Part shown: in pieces, positions 19,089-26,735 of the stretch
Numbering within the stretch: position 1 is the first letter of the stretch
Layout of the letters: the number at the start of each line of letters is the position of its first letter
NCBI RefSeq assembly: GCF_001494595.1
Contig: NZ_LN929907.1
Coordinates: 687,468-751,467 of the forward strand
Reading direction: 5' to 3'
Length of the DNA stretch: 64,000 nt
DNA from: Mycobacterium sp. M26
Lineage (GTDB): Bacteria > Actinomycetota > Actinomycetes > Mycobacteriales > Mycobacteriaceae
The notes under the pieces: model-generated
What the model saw: the letters and a program-made list of their open reading frames with translations, nothing else
Told to the model about the DNA's origin: nothing
Database searches by the model: none
Made by a program: the position numbers and the translations under genes

Positions 19089-19831
19089 CCCCACCGCCGG
19101 GCGACGAGGCCGAGCGTAGCGAGGCTGAGGAGCTGGCACATCAGACGCCGCCGGGCGACGAGGCCGAGCGTAGCGAGGCTGAGGAGCCGGCACAGCAGAC
19201 ACCGCCGCCCACCACCGACGACGAAGCCGATGTGGCTGAGGAGTCGGTGACATCGGAAACCGCCGAGGCTGATGAGTCTGTCGGCGATCAGGTGGCTGCA
19301 GAATCCGCTGAAGTAGCGCAACCGCGGGCGTCCCGGCTGGCCAGCCGCCGCTGGCTGGTCGGTGTCAGTGCCGTTCTTCTGATTGCTGCGGCCGGGCTCG
19401 GTACCGGCGGCTATTTCGCCCTGAAATCACACCAGAGCAGTGTGGCCACCACTCGCGCCGAGCAGGCAGCCGTCGCCGCGGCGATGGATTGCGTCACGGC
19501 AACCCAGGCCCCGGACGCCAGCGCCATGGAGGCCAGTCAGCGCAAGATCATCGAATGCGCGACCGGTGGGTTCGGCGCCCAGGCCACTCTGTACAGCGGT
19601 CTGTTGGTCGACGCCTACCAGGCCGCGAAGGTTCAGGTGCAGGTGTCCAACATGCGTGCCGCCGTGGAGCGCCACAATGACGACGGATCGATGGATGTGC
19701 TTGTCGCCCTTCGGGTCAAGGTGTCCAACACCGAGGCCCAGGGACAGGAGCAGGGTTACCGGCTGCGGGTGAAGATGATGCCCGACAACGGGACCTACAA
19801 GATCGCCGATCTCGCCCAGGTGAGTAAGTGA
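19058..19831 (+). CDS. mam1A: Mce-associated membrane protein, Rv0175 type
   Basis: A 257-residue protein with a long acidic, low-complexity cytoplasmic N-terminus (about residues 1-90), one transmembrane helix (WLVGVSAVLLIAAAGLGTGGYFAL) and an extracytoplasmic domain with paired cysteines (MDCVTATQ and IIECATGG). The acidic N-terminus contains two copies of an 18-residue repeat starting PPGDEAERSEAEE. The start ATG has AGGAG upstream and overlaps mce1F by 31 bp. Mce-associated proteins are thought to stabilise the Mce complex; their exact function is unclear. Confidence 0.87.
   Translation: MEGDAGSGRLTPPPGDEAERSEAEELAHQTPPGDEAERSEAEEPAQQTPPPTTDDEADVAEESVTSETAEADESVGDQVAAESAEVAQPRASRLASRRWLVGVSAVLLIAAAGLGTGGYFALKSHQSSVATTRAEQAAVAAAMDCVTATQAPDASAMEASQRKIIECATGGFGAQATLYSGLLVDAYQAAKVQVQVSNMRAAVERHNDDGSMDVLVALRVKVSNTEAQGQEQGYRLRVKMMPDNGTYKIADLAQVSK
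19094..19201 (+). repeat. 54-bp in-frame tandem repeat, two copies
   Basis: Units 19094-19147 and 19148-19201 agree at 51 of 54 bases, including the first 40 without a mismatch. Each encodes 18 residues, PPGDEAERSEAEExAxQT. Inside each unit a CGAGGCYGAG 10-mer occurs twice at 15-bp spacing, so the array is nested. It sits in the acidic N-terminus of the Rv0175-type gene. Confidence 0.9.
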
Positions 19832-20820
19832 CGGTGACCGACAGCGACACCACCCTGGACACCGCCGAGGTTCTCGACACCGTCGCCGACGAACCGGCTG
19901 CGCCGAAGGCCGGGTGGCGTGCTCGTGCCGGTGCCTTCGCCATCGATGTCCTGGTACCGCTCGGGGTACTCGCCACGTTGATGCTGGTCGCCTGGTCGGC
20001 GCCGCTGCGTGGCTGGCTGTGGTGGCTCACGGTGAGCTTGGCCGGCTTGGTGTTCCTGGCGGCCGCCGTCAACCGCTGGCTGCTGCCGTCGTTGCGCGGC
20101 GCGACGCTGGGTCGCTCGCTGCTGGGTATCGAGCTCGTCAGCCGCACCGGCGCCCGGGTGGGGCCGTGGCGGCTGCTGGTCCGCGATATCGCCCACCTGC
20201 TGGACACCGTCCCTGTCTTCATCGGCTGGCTGTGGCCGCTGTGGGATTCCCGCGGCCGTACGTTCGCCGATTTCCTGACTCGCACCGAGGTGCGCCGCAT
20301 CGCCGGGGAGCGCCCGGACCGCGGCCGGCTGGCGGGGGCGGTGCTCGCTGGTGCCGCCGTCATCGCCGTGGCCGCGGCGGGACTGAACTATCTGACGGTC
20401 TACCGGCACGACCATGCGGTCGACACCGCCCGGACGCAGATCGCTGCGCAGGGACCCAAGATCGTCGAGAACATGCTCAGCTACGACGCCGCCAGCATCG
20501 ATGCTGACTTCGCCCGCGCCCGCGATCTGGTGACCGACGCCTATCGACCGCAATTGGTCGCGCAGCAGGACGCGGTGCGCAAGGCCGGACCCGTCGACAA
20601 CGACTACTGGGTGACCAACAGCGCGGTGCTGACCAATACGCCGGACTCCGCGGTGATGCTGCTGCTGATGCAGGGCCAGCGCGGCGCGGCACCCAAGCAA
20701 CGGCTGATCACCGCGACGGTGCGGGCCAACTTCGAGAAGTCCGCCGACGGCCACTGGCGGGTATCCAACATTTCGGTGCTGGCCAAACCGAACCCGGCCG
20801 GACAGCCGGAGGGCCGATGA
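19828..20820 (+). CDS. mam1B: RDD-domain Mce-associated membrane protein, Rv0176 type
   Basis: A 330-residue protein. The N-terminal half is an RDD domain: RARAGAFAIDVLVPLG, membrane spans, then RTGARVGPWRLLVRDIAHLL and DSRGRTFADFLTRTEVRR, with the typical Arg-Asp positions. After a further transmembrane helix (LAGAVLAGAAVIAVAAAGLNYL) comes an extracytoplasmic Mce-associated domain ending WRVSNISVLAKP. The GTG start overlaps the previous stop (GTGA), and the gene ends ATGA with the next. The homologue by order is Rv0176. Confidence 0.88.
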   Translation: MTVTDSDTTLDTAEVLDTVADEPAAPKAGWRARAGAFAIDVLVPLGVLATLMLVAWSAPLRGWLWWLTVSLAGLVFLAAAVNRWLLPSLRGATLGRSLLGIELVSRTGARVGPWRLLVRDIAHLLDTVPVFIGWLWPLWDSRGRTFADFLTRTEVRRIAGERPDRGRLAGAVLAGAAVIAVAAAGLNYLTVYRHDHAVDTARTQIAAQGPKIVENMLSYDAASIDADFARARDLVTDAYRPQLVAQQDAVRKAGPVDNDYWVTNSAVLTNTPDSAVMLLLMQGQRGAAPKQRLITATVRANFEKSADGHWRVSNISVLAKPNPAGQPEGR

Positions 20821-21365
20821 GCCCGCGGCGCAAGGTCGAACCGGGCACCGAGGGCCTCTTCCGGATGCCCGCCCCGCGGGCACGCCGTTGGGTGCTGGCC
20901 CTGGTTGCGGCACTGGCGACGGTAGCGATCATCGGGGCGGTCACCGTGAGTGCCCTGATGCTGGTGGATCGGGAAACACAGCGCCGTGATGCGGTGCGCG
21001 ACGTGGCCGTACTCAGTTTCGTGCGCGGTTTCGTCACCGACTACACCTCACCGGATCCGTTCCACGCCAACGACTATGCCAACAAGGTCCTGGCCCAGGG
21101 CACCGGGCAGTTCGCCAAGCTCTACCAGGAGAAGATGAACGAGATCGTCATCCAGGTGGCGCGGGCCGAGCCGACCAAGGGCAGCGTGCAGGATCTCGGA
21201 ATCGAGCGGTGGAATTCCGACGGCAGCGCCGATGTCGTCGTCGCCGCGACCACGACCACCTCCCTGCCCGACGGCAAGAAGATTGAGAACGGCAGCCGCT
21301 GGGTGGTCACCGCGACCAAGGAAGGACAGCAGTGGAAGATCAGCAACCTGCTGCAGGTGATCTGA
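20817..21365 (+). CDS. mam1C: Mce-associated membrane protein, Rv0177 type
   Basis: A 182-residue single-pass protein: short cytoplasmic N-terminus, membrane helix (WVLALVAALATVAIIGAVTVSALML), then an NTF2-like extracytoplasmic domain (DYANKVLAQGTGQFAKLYQEKMNEI) ending GQQWKISNLLQVI. The start overlaps the previous stop as ATGA. It belongs to the same family as the proteins encoded on each side; it presumably supports the Mce1 complex. Confidence 0.87.
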   Translation: MSPRRKVEPGTEGLFRMPAPRARRWVLALVAALATVAIIGAVTVSALMLVDRETQRRDAVRDVAVLSFVRGFVTDYTSPDPFHANDYANKVLAQGTGQFAKLYQEKMNEIVIQVARAEPTKGSVQDLGIERWNSDGSADVVVAATTTTSLPDGKKIENGSRWVVTATKEGQQWKISNLLQVI

Positions 21366-22039
21366 CCGACGAGGCGGCTGACGACGCCGCCGTCGAGGAC
21401 ACCGTCGCCGACGAGTCGACCGAGGACAGTGCGACCGAGGAGACCACTGAGGAGTCCACTGAGGAGTCCACCGACACCGACGTGCCGCCACCGGCGAAGG
21501 AACCCTCGGCAGCCCGAAAGTGGTTGGCGGGCAAGCGCACCGCGCTGGTGGTGGGAACCGCCGCGGCGTTGTTCGTCGGCGCGGGAGCTTTCGCCGGCGC
21601 CACCGTGCAGCCGTACCTGGCTGACCGCGCCGCGGTGGCCACCAAGCTCGACATCGCCAAGACCGCAGCCGAGGCCATCACCACACTGTGGACCTACACC
21701 CCCGATGACATGGACCAGCTGCCGGACCGTTCGGCCAGGTTCCTGTCCGGCGAATTCCAGGACCAGTACCGCAAATACGTCGACGCGATCGTCCCGACGA
21801 ACAAGCAGGCCAAGGTCACCAACACCACCCAGGTGGTGGGCACCGCCGTCGAGTCGCTGCGCGGTGACGAGGCCACCGCGCTGGTCTACACCAACACCAC
21901 CTCGACGAGTCCGTTGAGTCGGAACATCCCCTCGATGCGGTACCTGTCCTACCGGTTGCAGTTGACCCGCGAGCACGGTGACTGGCTGGTCACCAAGATG
22001 ACCACCGTGACATCCCTGGATCTCACCCCGCAGCTCTGA
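21332..22039 (+). CDS. mam1D: Mce-associated membrane protein, Rv0178 type
   Basis: A 235-residue protein with an acidic N-terminus (about residues 10-50, rich in Glu/Thr/Ser), a membrane helix (TALVVGTAAALFVGAGAFAGA) and an extracytoplasmic domain (TLWTYTPDDMDQLPDRSARFLSGEF) ending in WLVTKMTTVTSLDL. The GTG start gives a 34-bp overlap with the preceding gene and is supported by GGAAGGA upstream. This is the last gene of the mce1 operon; no hairpin is evident in the 16 nt before the next gene. Confidence 0.86.
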   Translation: MEDQQPAAGDLTDEAADDAAVEDTVADESTEDSATEETTEESTEESTDTDVPPPAKEPSAARKWLAGKRTALVVGTAAALFVGAGAFAGATVQPYLADRAAVATKLDIAKTAAEAITTLWTYTPDDMDQLPDRSARFLSGEFQDQYRKYVDAIVPTNKQAKVTNTTQVVGTAVESLRGDEATALVYTNTTSTSPLSRNIPSMRYLSYRLQLTREHGDWLVTKMTTVTSLDLTPQL

Positions 22040-22055
22040 CGGCGATACTTGCCTG

Positions 22056-22754
22056 ATGGCCGTCGCCTCACCCGTCTCCGAACGCGCCACCGTGGCCGCC
22101 CTGCTGCTGCTGACGTTCGGCACCGGGCTGGTCGACGCCATCAGTGTGCTGGTGCTCGGGCACGTGTTCGTGGCGAATATGACGGGAAACGTGATCTTCC
22201 TGGGGTTCTGGTTCGTCCCGCACTCCGGGGTCGACATGACAGCTGCCGTGGTCTCGTTCGTCTTCTTCGTGATCGGCACGATCATCGGTGGCCGGTTCGC
22301 GCGGCATCTCGACTACGAGGTGCGAGTGTGGATCACCGCCGCGCTGGGCACCGAGGTGGTGCTGCTGACCACGCTGGCGATCCTGGCCGGCACCGGCGTA
22401 CTGGCCTACCACGACAACGGCAAGCTGGTCCTGATCGCCGGCCTGGCGATCACCTTCGGCGCGCAGAACGCCGCCGCCCGTCAGTTCGGCATTCAGGAGC
22501 TCAGCACGACGGTGCTGACGTCGACGATCGTCGGCATCGGCAGCGAGAGCCGGCTGGCCGGCGGACGCGGGGAGCGCGAAAAGCTGCGCTACAGCGTCGT
22601 GTTGACGATGCTGGCCGGTGCCGCCGTCGGGGCCACGCTGTCACGCTTCATGGTGGCGCCGGTGATCGGGCTGGCGGCGGTGGTGGTGGCGACGAGCCTG
22701 GCGATCTTCCGCTACGGACCGCAACCGGTGCCCGCCGCCCAGCCAGACAACTAG
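22056..22754 (+). CDS. DUF1275 (YoaK-like) membrane protein
   Basis: A 232-residue protein with about six membrane helices. The segment TGLVDAISVLVLGHVFVANMTGNVIFLGF near the N-terminus is the DUF1275 signature (GxVDAxxxLxLGxxFxANMTGN). FGAQNAAARQFGIQELSTTVLTSTIV is the second conserved block. The family function is unknown. It begins 16 nt after the mce1 operon and may be co-transcribed by read-through. M. tuberculosis has no such gene here as far as I recall. Confidence 0.82.
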   Translation: MAVASPVSERATVAALLLLTFGTGLVDAISVLVLGHVFVANMTGNVIFLGFWFVPHSGVDMTAAVVSFVFFVIGTIIGGRFARHLDYEVRVWITAALGTEVVLLTTLAILAGTGVLAYHDNGKLVLIAGLAITFGAQNAAARQFGIQELSTTVLTSTIVGIGSESRLAGGRGEREKLRYSVVLTMLAGAAVGATLSRFMVAPVIGLAAVVVATSLAIFRYGPQPVPAAQPDN

Positions 22755-22764
22755 AGTCGCGAGC

Positions 22765-23589
22765 ATGCCCACCGTTCTGGTCACCGGCGCCTCCCGGGGT
22801 ATCGGTAAGTCGATCGTGTCCCACCTGTCAGCCAAGGGATGGGAGGTGATCGCCGGGGTGCGACGCCAGACCGATGCTGACGCCCTGGCCGCGCAGCCGG
22901 GGGTCACCCCGGTGCTGCTCGACGTCACCGACGATGACCAGGTGGCGGCGCTACCCGGTCAGCTCGGCGGTCGGCTCGATGCGGTGGTGAACAACGCCGG
23001 CATCGCCGTGACCGGGCCGCTGGAGGCGCTGACAGCCAGCGAGATTCGAAGGCAGTTGGACGTCAACGTCGTCGGACAGCTCGCCGTCACCGCGGCGGTA
23101 CTGCCGCTGTTGCGGGAGTCGCGGGGCCGAATTGTGTTCATCTCCAGTGTGAACGGGCGCATCTCTGTGCCGCTGCTGGGTGCCTACAGCGCGTCGAAGT
23201 TTGCCCTCGAGGCGGCGGCGGATGCGTTGCGGGTGGAACTGCGGCCGTGGGGAATCGGCGTCAGCGTCGTCGAGCCGGCGCAGACCGACACCGACCTGTG
23301 GCGCAAAGCCGACCAGAGCGTGGACGAGATGGAGGCGGCGATGACGGCGCCTCAGCGGGCGTTGTACGCCAAACACGTTGCCGGGATGCGCAAGTCGATC
23401 CCGATGTCGCAGCGCCTGGCCGTCGACGCGGACAAGGTGGCTGCGGTGGTGCAGGAGGCGCTCACCGCCCGCTCGCCGCGCGCCCGCTACCCGGTCGGCG
23501 TGGGCCCTGCCCTGCAGATGGCGGTGGTGACGAAACTTCCGGCGCGGGTGCGTGATGTGGTGCTGGGCCGACTGGTCGGCCAGCCCTGA
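22765..23589 (+). CDS. Short-chain dehydrogenase/reductase (SDR)
   Basis: A 274-residue classical SDR with the Rossmann motif TGASRGIGKS, the NNAG motif (VVNNAGIAV), the catalytic serine in ISSVNG and the YSASK active-site motif. This is an NAD(P)-dependent oxidoreductase of the cytoplasm. It follows the DUF1275 gene by 10 nt on the same strand. The substrate cannot be predicted. Confidence 0.88.
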   Translation: MPTVLVTGASRGIGKSIVSHLSAKGWEVIAGVRRQTDADALAAQPGVTPVLLDVTDDDQVAALPGQLGGRLDAVVNNAGIAVTGPLEALTASEIRRQLDVNVVGQLAVTAAVLPLLRESRGRIVFISSVNGRISVPLLGAYSASKFALEAAADALRVELRPWGIGVSVVEPAQTDTDLWRKADQSVDEMEAAMTAPQRALYAKHVAGMRKSIPMSQRLAVDADKVAAVVQEALTARSPRARYPVGVGPALQMAVVTKLPARVRDVVLGRLVGQP

Positions 23590-23608
23590 GCGAGTTCGTC
23601 AAACGCGA

Positions 23609-23624
23609 CCCAGCCGATGCTGGG
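23609..23624 (+). terminator. Short hairpin after the SDR gene
   Basis: CCCAGC-CGAT-GCTGGG is a perfect 6-bp stem with a tetraloop, 20 nt after the SDR stop and between convergent genes. There is no U-tract. It is a weak candidate terminator. Confidence 0.35.
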
Positions 23625-23826
23625 CAAGAATCTTCCCGCCTCTTCTGATCGAGGTATAGCGGTAGGATCCCTTGTCCTGCAATTCTTTTGAGCGCCACTC
23701 GGTGCTGCCGACAACTGACGCTCACCAGCCTAATTCGCTGGTGGTGGTTGTGGTTGGAAGGGGTCGTACCACCACCAGTCGGCGCGTTCGCCGATGGGTC
23801 CGGGGCAGGGTGGGACCTGCGGTGGT

Positions 23827-24004
23827 GGCTGGTTTGGTGGGTGGGTCAGGGTGGCGTTGGTGAGTGGGTCGCCGTCTTCGTCGGTGACGACGAGGTGTTC
23901 GGCGGGGCCGGTGATGGCTGGTTTGGTGGGTGGGCCAGGGTGGCGTTGGTGAGTGGGTCGCCGTCTTCGTCGGTGACGACGAGGTGTTCGGCGGGGCCGG
24001 TGAT
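23827..24004. repeat. 89-bp tandem duplication inside the 13E12-type gene
   Basis: Copies 23827-23915 and 23916-24004 are identical apart from one T/C difference. 89 is not a multiple of three, so the second unit shifts the reading frame of the minus-strand DUF222/HNH gene. Removing one copy from 23730-25039 leaves 1221 bp, exactly 407 codons, which restores an open frame to a stop at 23730. Confidence 0.95.
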
Positions 24005-25039
24005 GGTGATGTCGCCGTTGTGGTGCAGCCGGTGGTGATACGGGCACACCAAGACCAGGTTCGAGAGTTCGGTCGCTCCGCCGTCTTCCCAATGGACGAT
24101 GTGGTGGGCGTGCAGGCCGCGGGTCGCGTCGCAGCCAGGCACCGCGCAGGTGCGGTCGCGGTGTTCCAGGGCCCGGCGTAGCCGGCGGTTGACGGTGCGC
24201 GTGGCCCGTCCGGCCCCGATCGGGCGGCCGTGGCGTTGGAACCACACCTCGCAGGTGGCATCACAGGTCAGGTACTGGCGTTCCGCGTCGGTGAGCAGCG
24301 GACCCAAGTGCAGGCCGGCGGCGCGCTGGTCGAGGTCGAGGTGGACCACGACGGTGGTGTGCTGGGCGTGCGGGCGGCGGCTGGCTTGGGCATCCCAGCC
24401 GTCGGTGACCAGCTGCATGAAGGCGTCCACGGTGGTGGGCATGGCCTCAGCATCGGTGCCGTGGTGGTCGCGTTTCCATTCGGTGACCAGAGCATCCAGA
24501 TGGGATTTGAGGGCGGCGTCGAGGACGGCGGCTTCGTCGTGGGGCAGGGTGATCCGCCAACTCATCGAGTCATCGGTGGCGGTCTGGGTGATGGAGCGTC
24601 TCGGGTGCGGTCGCGGTTCGGGTTCGGGGCGGGGTTCGAGGCGGATCGCGGTCCGCAGTTGGTTCACGGTGGCCACCGACGCCAGCGCCGCGTAGTGCTC
24701 ATCAGAACCCTCACCCGCACCGGCGGCGATAACGCCGACCTGATCCAGTGAGAGCCGGCCCTGCTGCAGCTGCCCGACACACTGGGGGAATTCCGCACTG
24801 CGATGGGCGATCGCGGCGATGGCGTGCGCGTTGGCTGAGGTGGCCCCGAGTTTCCAGGCCACCAACGCCGCCACCGACCGCGCCCCGGTCGCCCCCCATA
24901 GCTCGTCGCGGTCGACTTCAGCGACGATCTGCACAATCCGGCCATCGATGGCATTGCGCTGACCCGCCAACTCCGCCAGCTCGTCGAACAGCGTCTCCAG
25001 ACGCTCCTTGGGTGAGCTCACCACGGCCGACGAGGACAT
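23846..25039 (-). CDS. 13E12-repeat family DUF222/HNH endonuclease, C-terminus frameshifted
   Basis: A 397-residue protein. The N-terminal DUF222 region (LETLFDELAELAGQRNAIDGRI, then QLQQGRLSLDQVGVI) is followed by an HNH nuclease fold near residues 300-350: RTCAVPGCDATRGLHAHHI, HWEDGGATELSNLVLVC, PYHHRLHH. It is a member of the mycobacterial REP13E12 family, which is often multicopy. The last residues (PAPPNTSSSPTKTATHSPTPP) are read out of frame in the second unit of an 89-bp duplication. The ancestral tail, still visible in another frame, ends WWWYDPFQPQPPPAN at 23730 and would give 406 residues. The HNH core is upstream of the shift and looks intact. Confidence 0.88.
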   Translation of the reverse strand: MSSSAVVSSPKERLETLFDELAELAGQRNAIDGRIVQIVAEVDRDELWGATGARSVAALVAWKLGATSANAHAIAAIAHRSAEFPQCVGQLQQGRLSLDQVGVIAAGAGEGSDEHYAALASVATVNQLRTAIRLEPRPEPEPRPHPRRSITQTATDDSMSWRITLPHDEAAVLDAALKSHLDALVTEWKRDHHGTDAEAMPTTVDAFMQLVTDGWDAQASRRPHAQHTTVVVHLDLDQRAAGLHLGPLLTDAERQYLTCDATCEVWFQRHGRPIGAGRATRTVNRRLRRALEHRDRTCAVPGCDATRGLHAHHIVHWEDGGATELSNLVLVCPYHHRLHHNGDITITGPAEHLVVTDEDGDPLTNATLAHPPNQPSPAPPNTSSSPTKTATHSPTPP

Positions 25040-25136
25040 GCCGACATCATGACAGCACCCACCGACACGTTTTCATCGCCGCGAAAACGCCTGATAGATC
25101 ACATCGTTACGTCGATCTCGGCGACGGGGTGACGAG

Positions 25137-26216
25137 CTAGTTGAACGCCAGCCAGCTGGGCAGCGCACGCTCCCGAGAATCACACAGCACCTGCACGGTG
25201 TCGCAGGAGCCCTTCGGGACTCCCGCGCCGGCCCACATGCCGCCGGTGTCGCGGCGCAGCACGATGGCCGAGGAACCGCCGCCGTCGAGCAGGATCGCGG
25301 TGTCACTGCCCAAGCCGCGGAACAGATCCTGGATCTGGTCGGGCGTGTAGCTGCCGCCCTGGAAGATGTACATCTCGTCCTTGTCGCGGGCATAGGCCAG
25401 CGCGGTGCGCGCTGCGCTGGGCCCCGGATCGTTCATCTGCCCGGTGTCGCCGGGAGCGAGCAGCTTGAGACCGCTCACGGCAGCGAACCGCGTGCCTTTG
25501 TCCATCAACCCCTGAATCACCGGGCCCGCGGCGTCATAGTCGTTGGGGGCCTTCGGTGTTACGACGAACGGTGCGCCGGCGACCGGCAGGATCATGGTGG
25601 TCAGCGCCGTCCACACCTCGTCCCCGCCGGACAGCGCCTGCTTGCCTGCGTAGGCGATGGTGCCGGTGACCGCCGCGTTGGCGCGACCCTGCCCGCGGGT
25701 GTTGTCCACGTAGGCGCCCAACGGGGAACTGCAGCCCGTTGACTTCCACGACCCCGCCTGCTGGGACCGCACATCAAAGAAGTTGGCGTTGATGGCGATG
25801 GTCGGCTGGCCCAGTACTTGCCAGGCCTGCAGCGGGGTGTAAGTCTCGGACGCCTGCACCAAACCCTCCCGGGTGCGGGCACCCGGGGTGCTCTCGCAGC
25901 GGGCCTGATATCCGGTGTGGGTGTCGACGAGCAGCCGGGGAGTCAGCCGCTGCGAGGCGTTCTTGATGATCATCAGATGACCGCCGTTGGTCATCTCGTA
26001 CCAGTTGCCCGCCGCGTTGAGCATCGGCGCCGGGTAACCGCCGCCGAAGTTGTACACCAGATAGCTGCCGCGGGTTGTGGCGATGGCTTGCGCCAGCTGC
26101 TCCTTGCCGTCCGCTACCGCCACCGGCGCGCCGGTGGTGGCGGCCAGCGTCAGGCACGCGATCGCCGCCATACAGCTGGCGGCGACTCGCCGAGCGGTGG
26201 CGACTGGGGTTGGCAC
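25137..26216 (-). CDS. Secreted phosphodiester glycosidase (NAGPA/DUF2233) domain protein
   Basis: A 359-residue protein with a Sec signal peptide (hydrophobic ASCMAAIACLTLAATTGAPVAVA, cleavage expected after AVA-DG near residue 36). The NAGPA-type domain is seen in TIAINANFFDVRSQQAGSW and in the C-terminal ILLDGGGSSAIVLRR. The family includes uncovering enzyme (N-acetylglucosamine-1-phosphodiester alpha-N-acetylglucosaminidase) and bacterial exopolysaccharide-related proteins. A role at the cell surface on a phospho-sugar linkage is possible but unproven. An 8-bp dyad lies 26 bp upstream of the start codon. Confidence 0.78.
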   Translation of the reverse strand: MPTPVATARRVAASCMAAIACLTLAATTGAPVAVADGKEQLAQAIATTRGSYLVYNFGGGYPAPMLNAAGNWYEMTNGGHLMIIKNASQRLTPRLLVDTHTGYQARCESTPGARTREGLVQASETYTPLQAWQVLGQPTIAINANFFDVRSQQAGSWKSTGCSSPLGAYVDNTRGQGRANAAVTGTIAYAGKQALSGGDEVWTALTTMILPVAGAPFVVTPKAPNDYDAAGPVIQGLMDKGTRFAAVSGLKLLAPGDTGQMNDPGPSAARTALAYARDKDEMYIFQGGSYTPDQIQDLFRGLGSDTAILLDGGGSSAIVLRRDTGGMWAGAGVPKGSCDTVQVLCDSRERALPSWLAFN

Positions 26217-26241
26217 AGTTGCCCTTTCGGTGAAGGTCAGC

Positions 26242-26266
26242 GACTACAGCACTATTCACTGTAGTC
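26242..26266. promoter_or_regulatory. Dyad upstream of the NAGPA-domain gene
   Basis: GACTACAG and CTGTAGTC form a perfect 8-bp inverted repeat around a 9-bp AT-rich spacer, starting 26 bp upstream of the start codon at 26216. The position suits an operator or a 5' leader hairpin. No dedicated regulator gene is adjacent, so the binding protein is unknown. Confidence 0.5.
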
Positions 26267-26452
26267 ACAGCAACCACACAGTCAACTTTCGTAACAATGC
26301 CATGACGGTTCGGATCCGGGGCTGTCACAACACGGCCGACGGTCTTTGCTGATGCGCGATTTCGTGCCGCCGGGAGGTTATCGAGTCCCAGGAATGGGAA
26401 CACGTGCTTGGCGCGGATCCCGCCCGGGGCCGCCCGAACCCGAGGAGCAGTA

Positions 26453-26731
26453 ATGATCGGAACGATTATCGGAGCGATCGTCGTCGGCTTGATCGTCGGC
26501 GCGCTGGCACGGCTGGTCATGCCCGGCAAGCAGAACATCGGCATCCTGATGACGATCCTGCTGGGCGTGGTGGGGTCGTTCCTGGGATCCTGGATCAGCT
26601 ACCAGGTCGGATACGCCAACTCCAACGGCGGTTTCGCCATCATCCCGTTCATCGTCGGCGTCGTGGTCGCCGTGGTCCTGATCGCGATCTACCTCGCTGT
26701 CACGGGACGGCGCGACCAGGTCCACCGCTAG
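26453..26731 (+). CDS. GlsB/YeaQ/YmgE family small membrane protein
   Basis: A 92-residue protein with three hydrophobic segments and the family pattern MIGTIIGAIVVGLIVGALARLVMPG, then ILLGVVGSFLGSW and a third helix VVVAVVLIAIYLAV. Members are called stress-response or transglycosylase-associated proteins, without a proven activity. The ATG at 26453 is preceded by GAGGAG and is preferred over an upstream in-frame start at 26408. It is convergent with the sugar dehydrogenase gene. Confidence 0.85.
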   Translation: MIGTIIGAIVVGLIVGALARLVMPGKQNIGILMTILLGVVGSFLGSWISYQVGYANSNGGFAIIPFIVGVVVAVVLIAIYLAVTGRRDQVHR

Positions 26732-26735
26732 TCGC

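Noticed and set aside
17313..19253. Long minus-strand frame opposite mce1F
   Set aside because: The amino-acid composition is Arg/Gly/Val-rich as expected for the complement of high-GC codons, with no recognisable domain; mce1F on the plus strand is certain.
23590..25039. 13E12/HNH gene as part of an active insertion element
   Set aside because: I found no terminal inverted repeats, target duplication or transposase around it; the 89-bp copies are internal to the gene.
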